From Rhynchopus sp. YZ270_cl-10 (Eukaryota > Euglenozoa > Diplonemea > Diplonemida > Diplonemidae), in NCBI GenBank assembly GCA_964035575.1, contig OZ037902.1, positions 434,001 to 498,000 on the forward strand: a DNA stretch of 64,000 nt. Direction: 5' to 3'. Position 1 is the first letter of the stretch; every line of letters begins with the position of its first letter. The notes under the pieces are model-generated. The model worked only from the letters and a program-made list of their open reading frames with translations, was not told the origin of the DNA and did not search any database. The position numbers and the translations under genes were made by a program. Of this stretch, positions 10,537 through 21,078 are shown piece after piece.

Positions 10537-12357
10537 TACCGTACATGAAAGAGAAATTGAAAAAAAAAAAAAAAGGTGCAAACGCCTCACACACACAGGG
10601 CGCAGGCAACTAGTTGAAATAATTGACAACTGTGCAACATGATCTTATGTGACAAGCATTGGGAAGACGGGAAAGAAAAAGCTTTAAAAACCCCCTGAAG
10701 GGAAGCAATGAATATACCCCTCATACCAACACACACACACACACACATGGGGCCATATTCTGCGCAAGAAATTACCCCTATTAGTTATCAAACTCACGCC
10801 AAGAGGGAATACCTTTGGAAAGAGAAATGCCACACTGTTGATAAATCGTTGAAAATGGTATACTTGCCGTCGCAGCGCAAGCTCCACTCTCCTATTATTG
10901 AACAGGCTAATTAAAGGGAGAATACGTGGAATTACAACCTGAGCGTTAGAATTGAAAGAGCGGAGAAAAAGGGGGTGGATGGGGTTGGTCGGGCTGCCTC
11001 CACACACACGTAGTGTGCCTGCCTTCAGCCCCCCGGATGCAATAAACATTCAGCCCAGGACATGGAAAGAAACTCTTTTTTTTTGTATAGAATGAAGAAG
11101 AAGAAGAAAACATGAAAGATGGCTGTCCATCCTACATACAAAAACATTTTCTCAAGGAAAGAACGAGAGCGTGACAATTTTTTTTAAAAATAGGTTTTTA
11201 CGGCCTGAAAAATAGTAAAGAAAGGGCACTCATTGAATAAAAAAAAGTAGTGAACAAAGGGGATCAGTGACCCGACAAAAAAAAAAAAAACAAAAAAGGG
11301 GGAGATAGGCTGTTGCCATTGAACCACAGCCTCAGTACTTAGGAGCATATCTTAGACAGTGGTGCTGTTCAGTGGTGTCAATACTGATGCATCCATCAGG
11401 CGTAGCTGCTGCTGTGATCCGACAAACAACAACATGGCGCTGTCAGGTACACCTTCTCTCACGTTGATAGCATTTTAAAAAAAAAAAAAAACAGAAAAAA
11501 AGAGAGAAAAACTGATACAAGATGAATCTAAGCCTCTCGTTCTTAGTAACATTCACCTTTCAAAAAATGCCTTTTTTGTAACGTTTAAAGGGTGACAGCG
11601 CGAAAAGGTGGAAGAGGGGGGTTTGAAAATGTTTTTTGTATGTTTTGAAAGTGCTTTTGTGCTCTGTTTAATTTTGCTTGATAGTTTTGTAGACGTGGAG
11701 TTGGAGAGGAAGGGCGCGTTACTTTGTATGAGATTACGACTTATCCTCTTTCTCAGCCACTGTCAAATATCCTTGTTATTTGTTTGTTTATTTGCTTGTC
11801 TTCGTTGAAAGAAACGAAAACAATGTGGAAGAGGGGGGGGAAATGAATTGGAGGCTGGAAGAAGGTATCCAACAGGACAGTATATGAAGGGGGTGGAAGG
11901 GGGGGTGTGGTCCATTCGCATTATGCTCTTTGCGCCAGTTTTTGTTGGCTTGCCCCTTAGTTGCTCAAAGTGTTCAGATTGTCGGTTTTACTTAATCTTT
12001 TTCGATAAGCGGGGCGGATTTTTTGGGGTAATTTGGCTTTTTATTGGACCACCAAATATGTTTGCACTAAAGGGGGGTGGGGGATAAAACAATTATCCCC
12101 CGTTTTTTCTCCCCCATTTTATTTTATTTTATCCCCCACTACAGTTATCCCCCATTTCCCACACCGCGTTTTTGGTGTGGATTTTCCTTGGGGATGGAGA
12201 TATTCAGGTGGGAAAAAAGAGAGATATTTTTTTTTTATCCCCCACTACAACTATCCCCCATTTTTTGAGAAGAAAAAACTGGCGATATTTTTTATTTTAT
12301 CCGCCATTCTACAGTTATCCCCCACTACAATTATCCCTCCCCCCCCTTTACTGTATT
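10537..12357. other. AT-rich intergenic with hairpin elements
   Basis: Hairpin-family members occur at 10575-10610 and 11521-11560 (CTAAG 11528-11532 pairs with CTTAG 11542-11546). A CA microsatellite lies at 10730-10747. From 12080 to 12345 the word TTATCCCCCACTACAA recurs several times. On the minus strand 11340-11440 there is a short exon-like frame (MLLFVGSQQQLRLMD...) that I cannot assign. Confidence 0.35.
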
Positions 12358-13674
12358 CAGGGTATTAGCTTGGTACTCAGAATTAGGTTCAAAAACCTAA
12401 TTCTGAAATTTTTCGGGGGAAAAAAAAAATATAGATTTGGATTTGGATTTCGGGGGGGGGGGAATATGGGGGAAAGAACCGTGGTTGAACCACGGGAGTA
12501 CGCAGTACCCTTGGGAACTGGGTTGCTGACCGCACCATCCAGGCTGTACCTTAAAATTTTTTTGCCTGCGGCGCCATTTTTCCTTTTTTGCTCCGCAAAA
12601 AAGGGTTCGTTGAGCTCCATTTGACGGACGGAGCTTGAACCCAACTATGAGTGAGAAAAAAGATGTGGCGAAAAGAATAAAAGTAGCGTACCGTGCGCCT
12701 GCGGCGCAAGCTTTCACACCCTTCCCATGACATTGTTTGCCTGTAAAATAGTGCAATTTTAAAGCGCGATTTTAGAAATGTTGCATACCGTGGCTTCGCC
12801 AGGAACCTTTGGGTGCCATGGCCACCGTTTCTTGTAAATGTATTGAGGTTACCGACAATAAGGCTGACACCCACTACGGATTGCGGATCACCAGTGGCTG
12901 AAAGCTACCAAGGTTGCACAGAGGAGGGGGATTTGGTGTAGGTTTGCCGTGGTCACAAAATACCGAGAAAATTTTTCGCTTCGTTTCCCCCACAGAAAAA
13001 AATGACTGCCTCACACAAAACCACCTTTTTGGTGGGGGCTAGGGGGGCTATATAATACCCTGCTATAACCCCACCAAAAAAAAAAAATTCAAAAAAGCTA
13101 ATTCTGGAAAAAATCCAAAATCTACTGGGGGGGAGCTATTAAAGTATACGTATACTTTATTCGGCGGGAATTACTGCTTAAATGGCCAAAAAACGAAAAG
13201 GGAAAAAAAAAAAAAAATCACTGTTATTTTGGGGCTTCTAGTGGCCGAAACCTCGCGAAAACACCACCATTGACATTTTTGGGCCAATCCCAGCCAGTGG
13301 TGGGGTCAATGTGGAAAAATGAACAATTTTTTGGTGACTTAAATTTTCACAAATCTGAACCCTATCAGCACCAATCGTGTAAAAACTGATACACGCGTTT
13401 TAGGTCAAAAATACTCATTTCTCAGCGCAAAGTGACCCCATCACAGCACGCACAGAATCCGGACCACCGAAATCAAAAAAAAAATTTTTCGATTTTTTGT
13501 GCAAAAAATGCTGTAAAAAAATTTTAGTAAGAAAAATGTACACAAAAACCGTATACTTTATTTCACAGATTTCCACGCTCAAAATGGGTTTCCGCACCGT
13601 ATACTTTATTACCCCCGTATACTTTATTAGCACCGTATACTTTATTAGCCCCCCCCCAGTAAGCTTATACCCTG
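12358..13674. mobile_element. Non-autonomous hAT element E, 1317 bp
   Basis: Left end CAGGGTATTAGCTT and right end AAGCTTATACCCTG are inverted repeats, with a perfect 8-bp target duplication ACTGTATT (12350-12357 and 13675-13682). The interior carries the module shared with C and D (12600-12870, including the 20-mer core near 12689), a diverged part of repeat R1 (13250-13440), and several copies of the word GTATACTTTATT near the right end. There is no transposase. Confidence 0.85.
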
Positions 13675-13682
13675 ACTGTATT

Positions 13683-14753
13683 CGTAAAAAAAAAAAAAAA
13701 AATGATAATGTTTTCAATCGAAAGGTGGAGTTTTTTGTTCAGTATCGTCTCCTCGTGTGAATAAAAACCCTTTGTTTATTATTGCAAAATAAAAAAAAAG
13801 TAGGGCACAGCCAGTACACCTTTCCCTAATTGTGTAGCAATATGAGGAGAGGGAGGGGATAAGTCGAACAAAAAAGAATGAATGAAAAACTTGAAATACA
13901 AAAGCCGACAGTGTATCTCAAGAAGAACAGCTGGGGGAAGATGAAACTCCGTGATTACCCCCAAAAAGAAAAAACACGAATGTGCATTACCGTACACAAC
14001 ATCGTTCAAAGAAAATCATAAAGGAATACTTGACACGAATAAAGTCGCATGGCACGCACAATGAAAAAAACAAATTCATATACTTTCAAAGAAAAACTTG
14101 AAAGTAGGGAAGTGTATAAAAAACACTCTCACAACTGATATCGGTTAAATCATAATCGAAAAATAGCACTCCTTTGGTTACATGACTGACAAGTAACGCA
14201 CTCAAAAAAAAGTGAAGTTGATAGTGCAAACGCCTCTGGGACGCAGGCACTGACACTCCGCGGGTTATAAAAATAAAAAAAAGACATTACCTTTTAGTCA
14301 ACTCACCCTCATCCCTACATAACGTGACAGCAACGACACAATTCGGGACTCTGGTTTGACCTTTTGAAGGAAACACCTTTTTTGTAACAAAATAGTTTTG
14401 AGAGGCTTTTTTCGACACGTCTTTTCTTTTTTCAAAAAATTATCAAAATCCATCTGAGACAACGCAACTGTCATTACGAAAAGAGAAGTTGTCAGTCGTT
14501 AAAGGAGAAAGGTAAATAAAAGGTTAACATCAACCTCAGCCTCTGAGGGGTGTGGGCTACCTTTTACATAGAGAAAGCTTGCGATGGGAGGGGGTTAAAA
14601 TTAGTAGGTGGAAAGGAGAAATGATTGGGTGTTCCTGATTTTACCTCCAAAAAAAAAAGCACAAAACAAGTGCTACAAAAATAGCGGGGTCAGGAACACC
14701 AATTGGTTCTATGTTTTGCTCTGGCTATATGCTTTGTTTTTTTTTTTTTTGAA
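13683..14753. other. AT-rich intergenic with hairpin elements
   Basis: Contains a family-3 hairpin element at 13887-13925 (CTTGAAATACAAAAGCC) and a family-1 element at 14207-14268 (GTTGATAGTGCAAACGCCTC then GGGACGCAGGCACTGACACT). No coding region is supported. Confidence 0.4.
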
Positions 14754-14761
14754 AACTTGGT

Positions 14762-15403
14762 CAGGGCCTTAGGGTGGTCGGGGGGGTAGCCGCCAACTGC
14801 TGGTCCAAACCCGGTTTGCTGGTCAATGCAAAAAACAGGTGAAAAAGCACACAGTGGTAAAAAAAGACTCCCTGCCAGGGAGGTGACGCGCTTTCTCCCC
14901 TCTGATGCACAAAATCGTGCAAGGCGGGTGGGGAGGGTGAACCACAAGCCGTAGTGGGTGTCAGCCTTCTTATCAGTAACCTCAGTACATCTATAAAAGA
15001 AGCGGCGGTCATGGCACCCAAAGGTTCCAGGCGAAGCCACGGTACCCAACATTTCAAAAAAAATCCCTTAAATGGCACATTTTAACTGCCAAACTATGTC
15101 ATAGGAAGGTGGGTTGGCAAGATTGCGCCGCAGGCGCACGGTACGCTACTTTTTTTATTTCGCCATGCTGCATGCTTCCTTTTCCTTCGGCGTTTGATCA
15201 ATTGAGGCGCGTTCTGGTCTCCCACGGTGTACCCTTGAGCCCCCAGGGTCTCTGCATCTGTGACACACCCGACTGTTCTGGTGGGATTCTCAAAAAAAAA
15301 TCTCAAAAAAAATCTATTGTTATTTTTTTTTTTTAGACCCGGACCAGCAATACCTAGGGTTGCTGGTCCGCTGACCAGCAAAAAGTACCACCCTAAGGGC
15401 CTG
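14762..15403. mobile_element. Non-autonomous hAT element C, 642 bp
   Basis: Ends CAGGGCCTTAGGGTGGT and ACCACCCTAAGGGCCTG form perfect 17-bp inverted repeats. The target duplication AACTTGGT is perfect (14754-14761 and 15404-15411). The module shared with D and E lies in reverse orientation at about 14990-15190. There is no transposase; the open frames are incidental. Confidence 0.9.
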
Positions 15404-15418
15404 AACTTGGTTGTATTA

Positions 15419-16096
15419 CAGGGCAGGAGCTTGGAATATGGGTTTGGGGCAAAATCGGGTCAAATTCTGTTAAATCGGGTCAGGGCTCTTGTGAAGACAA
15501 ACACATGCAGTATGAGAAGGCGCGTTTCACAAAATGGTACACGTTGATGATACACAAGTGTTGTACCATCCCCGCGGAATGCATGTTGCCCTTGACACTG
15601 GCGATGAGGTCATCAAGGTAGGGTTGCGCAATGGAGGTGTGGAATGTGTGCGTAGGCACTCGCCAGTTCACGTACTCTCTCTGGGCAGGTGTCCCCTTCG
15701 AGAAAACGTCGGAGGGCGTTCCGTATCCCCGGCAAGACGTGTCACTGTCTGAGCCCCTCTTTGGTGTGTCACCCAGCGAGTTGATCCAATATCTGGATCG
15801 TCAGCTCGCGCCAGTAACCAACGGCTAGGTCGAGTTCGGGTTTGATCGGGGTGGAGCGCGCGTTTGAGGGCATTCTGGCTTCTTTGAGCTTCGTGCTCGT
15901 CACGATGGGGTCACATAGCAGTTCCTCATCCTTCTCAGACCCCCTCATGCGACAAGTAGAGTACCCTACTTTTTTGATTTTTTCCCTCAAAAATCTATAG
16001 TTTTTTTTTTTTTTTTTGCCCTGACCCGTTTTTTTCTATGGGGCCTAAGGAAATCGGGTCAATCTGACCCGATTTAACCCCCAAGCTCCTCCCCTG
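15419..16096. mobile_element. hAT deletion derivative, copy A, 678 bp
   Basis: Starts CAGGGCAGGAGCTTGG and ends CCAAGCTCCTCCCCTG, flanked by perfect 8-bp duplications TTGTATTA (15411-15418 and 16097-16104). It is the inverted, shorter relative of the element at 37849-38806. Minus-strand frames (15480-15671 and 15769-15990) retain pieces of a degenerate protein, broken relative to each other. It inserted exactly at the right edge of element C, so the flanking duplications of the two elements overlap by one base. Confidence 0.9.
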
Positions 16097-16104
16097 TTGT
16101 ATTA

Positions 16105-16818
16105 GTGTCGCCACCCTAGAGTGTGCTCCACTGTTTTTTTAAATTCTTTTGATATGAAAGCTTACGATGATGGAAGTAGAACGGTAACCTAATAATCAGG
16201 GGATGAAAATAAACAAAAAACAAACAAAACAAAACAAAACAAAACAAAACTAAATACGAGGTGATACAAGGTGCAATATGCATGTCTGTAATCGCAGTAG
16301 ATAAGTAGATGGAGTTGTGGAAAGTAGATAGTTACATTTTTTTTTTTTTTTTGAAAAATATAAAAGAAAACGGCATGACTGTTCGCCATGACTACGAATT
16401 GGCACTCACGGGCCTGTTGGGTTGGTTGAAAACAGAGGTTACTTTTAAAAAAAAAATTCATATTTCTTTCTGTTCAGAGAACTGAAAGTAGGTTGAAAAG
16501 GGTTGATACGAGTTGCGAGGCTTTTGCACAACCTGACTTGGAATATCAGATTGGAGCCTATCTTGGCGTTGTACTGGCAAGAGGCAGAATCGGCGAGAAG
16601 ACAGAGCTACAGCCTCGTGCATAGTCACCAACAAACGAAAACAAAACAAAAACCAAAAAAAATAATAAATTGGGATAATCTGTGTGGTACACGAAATCTA
16701 TTTAACTTCGTGTAGAAGAATAATAGTAATAAATCGACACAATCTCCATTAAAAAAAAAGCAGCACCTTTATTATGTGGGGGTTTGTTTTGTGCGGAAAG
16801 TGTGTATTAAATATGCAT
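16105..16818. other. AT-rich intergenic with hairpin elements
   Basis: A family-2 hairpin element lies at 16595-16625 (CAGCCTCGTGCATAGTCACC). Near 16512-16530 the reverse form GCGAGGCTTTTGCAC occurs on the plus strand, one of the very few candidates in the opposite orientation. No gene is supported. Confidence 0.35.
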
Positions 16819-18288
16819 GGGGTGATCAGAGGTACTTTTTTGCAGCTCCAGTCACAAAGAATCATGAAAAATCACGAAAAATCACAAAATCCGGAATGCG
16901 AATCACAAAAAATCACAAAAAATCACGAAAAATCACAAAATCCGGAATGCGAATCACAAAAAATCACAAAAAATCACAGAAAATCACAAAAAACACCGCG
17001 AATATGGTGATTTGGCCTGAGTGTTTGCAAGGCGTTGATCCTACACTGGGTCGTCGTCAGACACCGTGGCAGTGTGCGGGGCAGGGGCAGATGGGCTAGC
17101 TTGACAAAAAAAAAACACAAAAATCTGTGGTGTGGCGCCTTAACCGATTCCCCGTGGTTCTACCGTGTTTCTACCAGTTGTCGCTCCATAAAGGGGGGGT
17201 ATAGATGTTAGAAAAATTTCTTTTCTTTTTTTCGCTGGTGAGCTTTTAAATGCCGGCATTTGCATTTCCGGAATCCGTCCGGCCAGTGGTGGGGTCAATT
17301 TGCCGAAATGGACAAGTTCTCATTTTTGGTCAATTTTTCGCAGTGCACAGTATACACAGTATACACAGTATACACAGTATACACAGTATACACAGTATAC
17401 ACAGTATACACAGTATACACAGTATACACAGTATACACAGTATACACAGTATACACAGTATACACAGTATACACAGTATACACAGTATACACAGTATACA
17501 CAGTATACACAGTATACACAGTATACACAGTATACACAGTATACACAGTATACACAGTATACACAGTATACACAGTATACACAGTATACACAGTATACAC
17601 AGTATACACAGTATACACAGTATACACAGTATACACAGTATACACAGTATACACAGTATACACAGTATACACAGTATACACAGTATACACAGTATACACA
17701 GTATACACAGTACACCCAGTACACAGTACCAAAAAAAATCAAAATCAATTTGATTCACAACTTCACACCAGTTCACAACGCCACTATGTTAACCGTGATG
17801 TTACCATAACATTACCATGGTTGTGAACATTTGTGATCAGGTACCCCCCCGTATAGTACCATTCAATCACTGAAAAATTTCACAGAAATTTCACAAAAAA
17901 TCACAGACATCTGGAATGCGAATCACAAAAAATCACAAAAAATCACAAAAAATCACAGAAAATCACAGAAAATCACAAAAAATCACAAAATCCGGAATGC
18001 GAATCACAAAAAATCACAAAAAATCACAAAAAATCACAAAATCCGGAATGCGAATCACAAAAAATCACAAAAAATCACAAAAAATCACAGAAAATCACAA
18101 AAAATCACAAAATCCGGAATGCGAATCACAAAAAATCACAGAAAATCACAAAAAATCACGTACGCTCACAAAAAACCCAAACAAAATCATAATTTCGTTT
18201 TTGTAAGCATTTGTAACCGTTTGTAACCGTTGTGATTTTTCGTGATTTTTCTTGACTCGAGCTGCAAAAAAGTACCTCTGATCACCCC
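16819..18288. mobile_element. Inverted-repeat element carrying two satellite types, 1470 bp
   Basis: The left end GGGGTGATCAGAGGTACTTT is matched in inverted form at the right end (AAAGTACCTCTGATCACCCC), and the homology runs about 35 bp. Just inside both arms are arrays of the 10-mer AATCACAAAA interspersed with TCCGGAATGCG (16850-16995 and 17885-18165). The centre holds the 9-mer microsatellite and repeat R2. No target duplication was identified, and there is no coding capacity. Confidence 0.6.
17346..17708. repeat. Microsatellite, 9-mer TATACACAG, about 40 units
   Basis: A near-perfect 9-bp array. Because 9 is a multiple of 3 and the unit lacks stops in every frame, all six frames stay open and give spurious TQY/IHS/VYT proteins. 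The same 9-mer in the opposite orientation forms a second array at 31226-31692. Confidence 0.95.
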
Positions 18289-18507
18289 AATGCAGTGGTG
18301 ATATTTTTTATTACTGCAATACGCTTGGCTGTGAAGAGGAAACCTCTTTGAGTCCAAAAAAAGGAGGAAAACAAAAGACATTTGGTTTGTAACCTGTTTG
18401 TAAGCTGGTTCTAAACGAATCCTTCCTGCTTAGCCCAGCAACAGAATACTCCCCGGGGAAAATGCCTTTTTACCGGGGGTGGTTGTTCCCCGGGAGGGGT
18501 TTTGCTA
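18289..18507. other. Intergenic
   Basis: Contains a weak family-2 hairpin relative near 18410-18445 (CCTTCCTGCTTAGCC) and a CCCCGGG-rich patch (18450-18500). No gene is supported. Confidence 0.3.
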
Positions 18508-18603
18508 CAGTTGGACAATATTGGCGACCAATAAAGTCGCCAAATTGCAAGAAAACCCCCAAAATCCGCCAATATTTTGGTCGCCAAGTTTCTTGTCTAA
18601 CTG
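18508..18603. mobile_element. TA-flanked MITE, 96 bp
   Basis: CAGTTGGACAATATTGGCGAC at the left is mirrored, with mismatches, by GTCGCCAAGTTTCTTGTCTA-ACTG at the right, flanked by TA (18506-18507 and 18604-18605). The layout fits Tc1/mariner-type MITEs. It encodes nothing. Confidence 0.75.
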
Positions 18604-18605
18604 TA

Positions 18606-19764
18606 TATTGAGGTCTGTCCAGTAGGGTAGACAGTGTCTCCCGGACGTATTTGTTTTTTTTTAAATTTGTGGTGTTACGGAGTGCCTATATTGAGATGTC
18701 CTTGACAGGTGTTTCAGGAACCAACTTGGCATTCACTTTTTTTTTTGGGTGGAGGGGGGTTTTTTTTTGAGCAAAGTGAAATAACACAGTGACACCGAAA
18801 TAGCAATGGGGTGTGGAACTTTAAAAAAAAGAAATAAAAAAAAAAAAAGCTTTGAATATGGTTTGTAGTAATGATGGGTATATCCCCAGACAAGAGGGTT
18901 TTCGAATACTCGTGCAGGCGTTGTACTACAGGAGGTACAGAGACATGAGAATATCCTTTCACCACCGTCGAGGAGGGAGCAGAAAACCCCCGGAGAGTAA
19001 GTATGATATGATATTTGGTATGAAAGCTAAAATATTAGTAAAAGAGAGTCCGGTTTTTTTAGGAGAGGGTGTCGTCACTCACCTTTGTATCATCATTGAA
19101 ATAATATGGCTGGCTAATGGTACACTCCAATACTGCCCTCATTTTTCTTTTGGGAGGGTTGATGCAGTTCGTAGTCGTCAATGGAACCACAGTGCTGATA
19201 GAACATGGTTCGTGACGAAGTAAAGAAAAGGTAATTTGATGTGGCTGAAAGGGGATGATTCGCACTTTTTGCGCACTTTTTTGCGCCCCCCGATTCAGCC
19301 ACATCAGAATTGATACCTTTGTAAGAGGGGAAATAGTCCAAAAAAAATGGTTTGACATCCAAAAGGGCGTCACAACCAGAGGGGAAAATATGCTCAAATA
19401 CACCTTATTTGGACGACCGTAAAATCAAAGATCAGATGAAAGTGCAAACGCCTCACCGTACACCGGCGGACGCAAAGGCACTGGTAAAGAAATTGTGGGT
19501 ATGATGGACATGAATATGCCTCTCGTGCATACATCTTTAAAAAAAACCCCCACGCAGATAAAGAACCGCAGCAAAAGAGCCAGGCCTTGCTATTGATTTA
19601 AAAACAAAATGATTCATATTTTCAATCGAAAGATGGAATGTTGTCCAGCGTCGTCGTCCTCTTTTGATTTAAAAAAACAAAAGGAAAAAGAAAGATTTTT
19701 CACTGATACTGTGAAAGAAATAAAAACCAAAAACATACAATATCTATTTATTCGACTTTTTATA
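18606..19764. other. Intergenic with hairpin elements and a decayed MITE
   Basis: Hairpin elements lie at 19440-19485 (GTGCAAACGCCTCACC...GGCGGACGC) and 19515-19531 (TATGC pairs with GCATA around CTCTCGT). A decayed relative of the 10446 MITE lies at 19333-19418. The frame at 18852-19223 is not recognisable and crosses repeats. Confidence 0.4.
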
Positions 19765-19898
19765 CAGTAGTTTTATTTTGCGATAATTTCACGCCTTAAT
19801 TTTCGATGCGAGTGTGGTTAATTTGCCGAGCGCAGCGAGGCAAATTGAGCTCACGAGCATCGAAAATTAAGGCGCGAATTATCGCAAAATAACTACTG
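19765..19898. mobile_element. TA-flanked foldback MITE, 134 bp
   Basis: CAGTAGTTTTATTTTGCGAT at the left and ATCGCAAAATAACTACTG at the right are inverted repeats that continue inward through TTAATTTTCGATG. The centre is a second hairpin, AATTTGCC/GGCAAATT. TA flanks both ends. Partial relatives start at 19914 and 32172. Confidence 0.75.
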
Positions 19899-19913
19899 TA
19901 TAAAAATTCGAAT

Positions 19914-20173
19914 AGGTAGTTTTATTTTGCGTGTTAAATAAAGTTCTAGTGGGGGCTCTGTTGGAATAGGGTAACTTATTTGTTGTGCGATCCATTAATG
20001 ATGATGACTGTGAATAACACGATAATTTCGTGGGAACATAAAAGAGACAAGTTTGTAAGATGATCCTGAGCCTCTCGTGCTTAGTCACCTTACAAAGAGG
20101 AGTGGGGTGAACAGATAAAAGCGAGTGGTTATGAGGTACTTTTTACGGTGCGCCTCAGGGATATGATGAGAAT
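19914..20173. other. Intergenic with repeat R3 and a hairpin element
   Basis: The stretch 19925-19975 recurs inverted at 32225-32275 (GGCTCTGTTGGAATAGGG). The family-2 hairpin at 20052-20096 has an outer 8-bp stem TTTGTAAG/CTTACAAA and an inner stem CTGAGC/GCTTAG with loop CTCTCGT; it is the best-formed member. Confidence 0.5.
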
Positions 20174-20779
20174 TTGTTGAAACCGCATTTGGTGTATGAA
20201 GGGACAGAGGCAGTGCCTCCTATGTTGTCACTTCCGGGGTCTGCTGCAGAGGGGGCGATCCAGGCGCAGGAGATTCAACAGCATTCGCAACATCGTGGTG
20301 ATGCTGGACCGCTCCTGCTCCCGTCCCCGACAAACTCACTTCATGGTGCGCAGCCTCCACCGCCTTCTGATGGCCCTGCCGCTCCACAGCGTGACACAAT
20401 CCCTGAGCCATACGGGCTGATGAGTATGACTTCCTCTACCGCAACCAGGTGCAGGAGCAAAGAAGAGCTGGCCGTGCTTCTTAAACGCGTTGCTACCACC
20501 ACCACTCCTCAGTGGAAGATGCCTAAACGTAACGAACCGTCTTTGCCATGTGCGCTATACGCAACGAGTGGTCACGAATCGCAGACTCGTGCCAGTTGTG
20601 CGTCGGCTAAACCTCTCTGCTCGGGTGTTTGGGTGGAAAAACCTGGGTTGCGTGGCACTGCAATGGGGGGGCACGTGTGCACCACCCTGTGTGGCCCACA
20701 CAGGGTTCTGACACCCCGGTATCGCGTTTCCCACCCTACATACTCGGGTGTGGTCTCAAAAAACTGTTTTTTGGTTTGA
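20174..20779 (+). pseudogene. Gene remnant of unknown identity
   Basis: GC-rich, coding-like composition spread over more than one frame: frame 1 runs 20174-20779, another gives an arginine-rich stretch (20196-20420, then 20490-20711), and a third gives ADEYDFLYRNQVQEQRRAG near 20415-20475. Shifts between frames suggest a decayed gene or transposon. No family is recognised and the strand is uncertain. Confidence 0.25.
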
Positions 20780-21078
20780 AACTCGAGGTTTCTGGTGAGA
20801 AATGCCTGTTTTTCCTGTACGAAAATACAGTGAAATTATCCCGAAAAAAAATCACGCCACTGGCGTGAACAAAATAAAAAAAAATCACGCTCCTATGTAT
20901 TTTCCCACAGAAAAATAAAAACACAATGGTGTGATTCAAGGGGTACGGGGAACCCACGGAAGAACCACGGAGGAACCTCGGAGAACTGCTAGGGGGTATA
21001 CTTTTTTTTTTGTTGTTCTCGGTTTCTGTCACAAGGGGAAAATGACCACAAATTTGACTGAGAGAGGTCACCACGGGC
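20780..21078. other. AT-rich intergenic
   Basis: A short segment (about 20940-21005, ACGGAAGAACCACGG) recurs at 32080-32105. No gene is supported. Confidence 0.35.

Noticed and set aside
12358-16096. SINE interpretation of the shared module in elements C, D and E
   Set aside because: The module always lies inside hAT elements bounded by octamer duplications and has no own tail or target duplication.
17250-17826. Long TQY/IHS/VYT-repeat proteins
   Set aside because: They are translations of the 9-mer microsatellite in all six frames; the same is seen at 31106-32145.
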